This document shows, in pieces, positions 60,801 to 64,000 of a stretch of 64,000 bases of DNA; position 1 is the stretch's first letter; each line of letters begins with the position of its first letter. The translations under genes and the position numbers were made by a program. This DNA comes from Sphingomonas sp. So64.6b. Lineage in GTDB: Bacteria; Pseudomonadota; Alphaproteobacteria; Sphingomonadales; Sphingomonadaceae. The stretch covers positions 372,001 to 436,000 of the forward strand of contig NZ_CP048817.1 in the NCBI RefSeq assembly GCF_014171475.1. Reading direction: 5' to 3'. The notes beneath the pieces are model-generated. The model worked only from the letters and a program-made list of their open reading frames with translations. It did not search any database and was not told the origin of the DNA.

Positions 60801-63800
60801 CGTCGCTTTCTCCTGGCCCGTGCCGGTCGGAGCGGTTGTCGTCACCGTTCCGTCGCCATTGTCAACGACCCCGCCGCGCGCGATCTTCACATGTTCAAGG
60901 TTGCCCGATGCGTCGTAGAAATACCGCTCCAGCGTGTTCCCGGTGAACTGGATGCTGATCGTCGGCGTGTTGCCATATTTGGGCAGCTCATTCTCGTCAT
61001 AGTTCGGATTGACGATGTTCGCCGTGCCGGTGAACGTGCCGGTCGCGGTCATGCGCTGTCCTGCCGCGTCATAGCTGATCTGGGTACCGCCGACGATCCC
61101 GCCAGCCGACGCATAACCATTGGCGATCACCACCCGGTTCATGCTGTCATAAGCGAACCATTTCTCCTGTGCGGCGAGGTAGACTGATGTATCGCCACCG
61201 GTGTTCAGATAGTGAAAATCGGCCCGCTCACGCCGGACATTGCCGACCGCGTCGTATGACCATTCAATCTCGGCCGCTGGCATCGCGACGCTTGAGGTTG
61301 TGCTGCTGCGTTCTTCCCATGTCTTCATGCGACCGAGCGCGTCATAGGTGACGATGGCGTCCTGCGACACCTGGCCGCCGGACGTAGCATATTCGGTCAG
61401 TTTCTGGCCATTTTCATTATAGCCGTAATCGGCATGTGCGCTTTCGTAGAAGACCGAGCTGTAAATCACACCGGTCGAGGCCGACGCGGCCAGCCCTGTA
61501 TTAAGATAGGTGTAGCGCAGGGTCTCAGCGGTCGCGCGCTCGGTTAGTCGGCCCGCCAAATCATAGCTGAACGCGGTTGCGTGGCTGCCCATGTCGCTCT
61601 TTGACGTGACATGACCAAAGATGTCGCTGACCTCAGTCGCGACCAAAATCGTGTTGGCGTAGGTCGTCGTTTCGGTCCAGCCGCCGAACGTGCCGAGGCC
61701 AGCGGTGACCAGGCTGCTATTCCAGGCATAGCTGGTCGTCGTGATATCGCCGCCGAACGCCCTGACCGATGTCACCCGTCCTTGCGCATCATAGTCGGTC
61801 GATTCGTAATTGCCCGACGGGCTAAGGAAACTGTTGGTGTGCCTCACCCGCTGGCCGAGCACGTCATAGACGTAAGTGTCGGTCAGGCCGCCAAAATGCG
61901 CCACGCTGGTCAGGTGGCCGAGCTTGTCATAGTCCATCGTGGTGACGCGGCCGATCTCGTCGGTCACTTTCCTGAGGTCGCCGAACACGTCGTAAGCGCT
62001 GCTGACATTGCCCGCGAGAAGCGGGTGCCATTCCTTCGCGACCAGCGCCTCGGTGCCGCCATAGCCGGTGCCCGCCAATAGCGCCCGCGTGGTACGATAG
62101 TCGTTAGCGTCTTCCTGGCCGATCAGCCGCCCGGACAGGTCGTAGAAATATTCATCGACCGGCGCCACGGTGGACTCTGTATTTGTTACGGATGTGACCA
62201 GTACCTCTGGCCTTACGATCGAAATGACCCGGCCCATCGTGTTGTAGGTGTAGTTGGTGCGTGTCTGGCTGGTCGTATAGGCCGCCTGGCGGGCATCGCG
62301 CTCCCAGATCACCTCGCCGAACGCGTTGTAGCCGCGCGTGCTGATGAGGTCGGTCGTGGTGGCGGTGGTGGTCGCTGTGCCGATCAGCTGACGCCTCGCC
62401 AGGATCGTTGCTGTAGCTTGGTTGCGGCCGTCATATTGCATGACCGTCACGTTGATGCCGTCGACATAAGCCGCGCCGACGGTGTTCGCGCCATTGTTGG
62501 TGGCGATGGCGATCACCTGATCGAGCGTCTTGCCCGAGAGATCGGTGCCCTCGCTTTCGATCGAAAGCGACTGGTTGCCATTCTTGTCATAGGCGGCAAA
62601 GCGCCAGACGCCGTCGCCGGAATTGGTACGCCAGACGCGGCCGGCCAGGTCGTAGGCGAATTGTTCCTGGTACATCGCGGCGGCAGACGCGCCGGAGATG
62701 CCACGCTGCGACACCTCGCCATAGGCATTATAGGCAATGTTGGTCTTGTCGCCGACCGCGCTCCAGGTCGTTCCGGAGATTGTATTGATCGTCTGCTGCG
62801 TCAGGCGGCCGAGCAAGTCGTACTGATAGGCGATGCCTTCGGTGGTGGCGACCCCGGCGCTGTTGGCGCGAGCGTATGATTCACCGATCTTGCGGCCGGC
62901 AATGTCATAGACATAGCTGCGGACCTGATTGTTGGCGTCGGTCATCGACGTCAGCCGACCGCCCGCACCATAGCTGTAGCGCGTGATATGATCGTTGCTG
63001 TTGTCGATCGTCGCGCCGCCCTGCTGCGTGCGCGTCAGGTCGCCCAGACCGTTGTAGGAATAACGCAAGGTCGGCGTGACGCTGACCGGGGTGGCGCTGT
63101 TGTCGAGATAGGGCGTGCGCGCTTCGCTGATCAGCCGACCGGCCGTATCATAGCTGTAGGTCAGCGCATCAAGCGTGGCCTCGGTCTTTTTGGTGACCTG
63201 TCCGAGGCCGTTATAGTCATAACGGATGATCGCATCGGTAACATCGGTCGACAACACACCGTTTGAAGGGTCGATCTTGTAGCTCAGTACGCCGGTACGC
63301 TTCTCGGTCAGGCGCCGGCCGTTCAGGTCGTAAGTGAAGATGGTTTCGCGGTCCGCCGCGTTGTTCGCTACCGTAGGCGGCGTACCGATTACGACGCCGG
63401 TGGCGGCGGTGGCGTAGCGCCGCTCGGTAAGGGCGTTGCCCTCGGCATCGAGCGTCCAGGTCGTCAGATAGCCTTGCTGATCGACCGAGGCGGTTCTGCG
63501 GCCGAGCTTGTCGTAATAGCTGTAGGCCAGATTGCCGTTGGCATCGGTCGTTTTCACGACATTGCCGTTCGCGTCATAGGTATAGGTCGTGCGCAACGGG
63601 TCGGTGGTTGACGTGACGTAGGTCGATCCGTTCCAATAACCGCTTCGGACGCCGGTCACCTGGTTTGCGGTCAGCCGGTCTGCCCGGTCATATTCATAGG
63701 TCGTGAGGCGTACTTCGCCCGCGGGATCGGCTGGCCAGGCGGAAGTGGGGGTCGCGGGCAGCGTGACCGTGGTACCGAACACCCGGCTCGCTATGACATT

Positions 63801-64000
63801 GCCGTTCAGGTCATAGGTGAAGGTCGACAGCGTACCGAGCGCATTGATCGCGCCCGTCTTGCGGTCGAGATCGTCGTAGCGGAACAGCGTCCGCGCGCCG
63901 GCGGCATCGCGGCTTTCGATCAGATTGCCGCGCCGATCGTAGTAATAGAATTCCGTCGGCACGGTGCTGGTGCCCGCTGCTCCGACCGGCACCGCATCTC
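57894..64000 (-). CDS. Giant Rhs/YD-repeat protein with LysM domain and HNH-like C-terminal toxin (5' end outside window)
   Basis: At least 2034 residues; the start lies beyond the right edge (numbering here counts from the GTG at 63992). Residues 1 to ~1290 are YD repeats (YYDRRGNLIESRDAAGARTL, YTYDANGNVVKTTDANGNL). The usual Rhs core end (DPxG...) is not seen. A LysM peptidoglycan-binding domain (about 1302-1346, YTVQDGDTLSGIAAQIWGDA, then NLWYKLAQANGL) follows, then a glycine-rich hydrophobic stretch with glycine-zipper-like repeats (about 1387-1560). The tip (last ~120 residues) has VALHHAGGDAVQIVPEAVHG, with His pairs near 2002-2003 and 2020-2021, resembling LHH/WHH nucleases of the HNH/endonuclease VII superfamily. 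The last ~1.2 kb is less GC-rich than the core. An immunity gene follows. Confidence 0.9.
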   Translation of the reverse strand, partial: DAVPVGAAGTSTVPTEFYYYDRRGNLIESRDAAGARTLFRYDDLDRKTGAINALGTLSTFTYDLNGNVIASRVFGTTVTLPATPTSAWPADPAGEVRLTTYEYDRADRLTANQVTGVRSGYWNGSTYVTSTTDPLRTTYTYDANGNVVKTTDANGNLAYSYYDKLGRRTASVDQQGYLTTWTLDAEGNALTERRYATAATGVVIGTPPTVANNAADRETIFTYDLNGRRLTEKRTGVLSYKIDPSNGVLSTDVTDAIIRYDYNGLGQVTKKTEATLDALTYSYDTAGRLISEARTPYLDNSATPVSVTPTLRYSYNGLGDLTRTQQGGATIDNSNDHITRYSYGAGGRLTSMTDANNQVRSYVYDIAGRKIGESYARANSAGVATTEGIAYQYDLLGRLTQQTINTISGTTWSAVGDKTNIAYNAYGEVSQRGISGASAAAMYQEQFAYDLAGRVWRTNSGDGVWRFAAYDKNGNQSLSIESEGTDLSGKTLDQVIAIATNNGANTVGAAYVDGINVTVMQYDGRNQATATILARRQLIGTATTTATTTDLISTRGYNAFGEVIWERDARQAAYTTSQTRTNYTYNTMGRVISIVRPEVLVTSVTNTESTVAPVDEYFYDLSGRLIGQEDANDYRTTRALLAGTGYGGTEALVAKEWHPLLAGNVSSAYDVFGDLRKVTDEIGRVTTMDYDKLGHLTSVAHFGGLTDTYVYDVLGQRVRHTNSFLSPSGNYESTDYDAQGRVTSVRAFGGDITTTSYAWNSSLVTAGLGTFGGWTETTTYANTILVATEVSDIFGHVTSKSDMGSHATAFSYDLAGRLTERATAETLRYTYLNTGLAASASTGVIYSSVFYESAHADYGYNENGQKLTEYATSGGQVSQDAIVTYDALGRMKTWEERSSTTSSVAMPAAEIEWSYDAVGNVRRERADFHYLNTGGDTSVYLAAQEKWFAYDSMNRVVIANGYASAGGIVGGTQISYDAAGQRMTATGTFTGTANIVNPNYDENELPKYGNTPTISIQFTGNTLERYFYDASGNLEHVKIARGGVVDNGDGTVTTTAPTGTGQEKATFVYDGMNRRTAQFDWLADGTGVGYASEVTYNDKGQVIYEITSQKQGADYFTSYVTTNYAEGTSNYSLGAAVNISTSTHKNGAWQGTSTSYISYAWYDGAAQSMVNYQAKAGDPVYHTYYTYNGFGVFTSASVNDGRPRTITVRNDALGQALRRDEADYNGGGDPHEIWYRFNGMELGHVTNNGSEDTSYQTSIERRIRASAGTGAFKNGAAYGELNAIFGDGYSPITSYNQGSGGGSYTVQDGDTLSGIAAQIWGDANLWYKLAQANGLSASSALTEGQTLSIPAGVNKSGNSSSTFKPYDPSAAYGDTSPTTPKPQKPNKCGVFGQILLVAIAVAVSAITYGALTGPTTTVLGGIAAGAVAGAAGSIASQAVGVATGIQSSFSWKGVAIGAIAGAVGGGIGEFARGAAEAAKAGGALSAAGKIGNFLARGNFLSGAARGVLGSVITQGISTLTGLQSKFDWTGVAAAGIGGGIGGALGAQFGAAGSDLAQIGQRIAINAASGLANAATRSLVDGTDFGDNLMAALPDIIGQTIGGYVGSEIVNSIAKSASLTIAAEQAAARNDTVEGLKPGTTMADPVKFQLLRDSIEIGLQAQRDATSEQRPGETDDELADRQSAARVRVRASLGQVVNVNGNLSPDQIDAALEPYVKQGLIVGSENDDIVVRASAQSSNLPTVGLFSKDDLFNPILIDAASRIGDVAIDIGKRVNDSPFLKYSLIGLGYAFDIATVVIGGPILGPAKLLLGKIVGEATDKAIGGFANSIEDAGYSRGTAVSAAIGGAALVTAAFNAKHIASFVASLPSRVASIGRKISNLTRSLVTDRKGIAPRWTPHPGFQMPATDKGQFRGDIGNSAFALSDNAAANMGLPRGSTIPWKEGVPDFGAHVVPGPGGLPGKFEVPGLTGDHGADRTLMLQQMSRETGLSQRAIQRWLSTENVALHHAGGDAVQIVPEAVHGLHHSGGAQQLRGGN

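Noticed and set aside
1..64000. CRISPR arrays, rRNA genes, riboswitches and complete prophage modules
   Set aside because: No regularly spaced repeats, no rRNA sequence and no capsid, portal or terminase genes were seen; no riboswitch consensus was recognised.

Overview
The window looks like the chromosome of a high-GC alphaproteobacterium, most probably a sphingomonad (Sphingomonas or a close relative). The reasons are the block aroA-cmk-rpsA-ihfB beside a TIGR02300 (FYDLN acid) gene, two large TonB-dependent receptors, a FecI/FecR regulatory pair, a plant-type glutamate-cysteine ligase, and a codon style rich in G/C at third positions. The species is inferred, not proven.

Layout. 1-0.3 kb: the end of a glyoxalase/VOC gene and tRNA-Gly. 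0.45-7.9 kb: a cell-surface signalling unit (ECF sigma factor, FecR, STN-domain TonB receptor) followed by a large autotransporter. 8-12.6 kb: a membrane methyltransferase-like protein, an ECF42-type sigma factor with its YciI partner, and gshA. 12.6-18.8 kb: a Crp/Fnr regulator divergent from a TonB receptor, CitMHS transporter, AtuA-like and DUF4387 gene run that looks like an uptake and catabolism unit. 18.8-32.6 kb: rsmE, a LysE exporter, a small lipoprotein, ubiA, pmbA, cysQ, a serine hydrolase, a secreted creatininase-like protein, a DUF4272 protein, an XpaC/TelA pair, a DUF4112 protein with a solute-binding lipoprotein, and tRNA-Leu. 32.7-37.8 kb: the conserved core block and tRNA-Ala.

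Downstream of tRNA-Ala (37.8 kb to the right edge) the content becomes accessory. A convergent hypothetical gene and a methyltransferase flank an AT-rich spacer. Then comes a minus-strand cluster of about 12.7 kb that reads as one transcription unit. It encodes two glycosyltransferases, an almost complete ADP-heptose pathway (GmhB, HldE, HldD, plus an AGE-family isomerase where GmhA might be expected) and an ABC-type capsule exporter (two KpsE-like proteins, a permease, an ATPase and an outer-membrane export lipoprotein). A secreted-type beta-helix protein gene stands beyond it on the plus strand.

The last 10 kb is mobile and conflict-related. It holds an Rhs-core fragment, an IS630 remnant, a RAYT (Y1 transposase) gene between inverted repeats, the 3' part of an IS110-family element, and a very large Rhs/YD-repeat protein running off the window. 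That protein carries a LysM domain, a glycine-rich hydrophobic region and an HNH-like C-terminal toxin tip, and is followed one base later by a SMI1/KNR4 immunity gene. The most interesting points are the heptose-capsule cluster in a lineage thought to lack classical LPS, and the atypical Rhs-LysM toxin with its duplicated core fragment.
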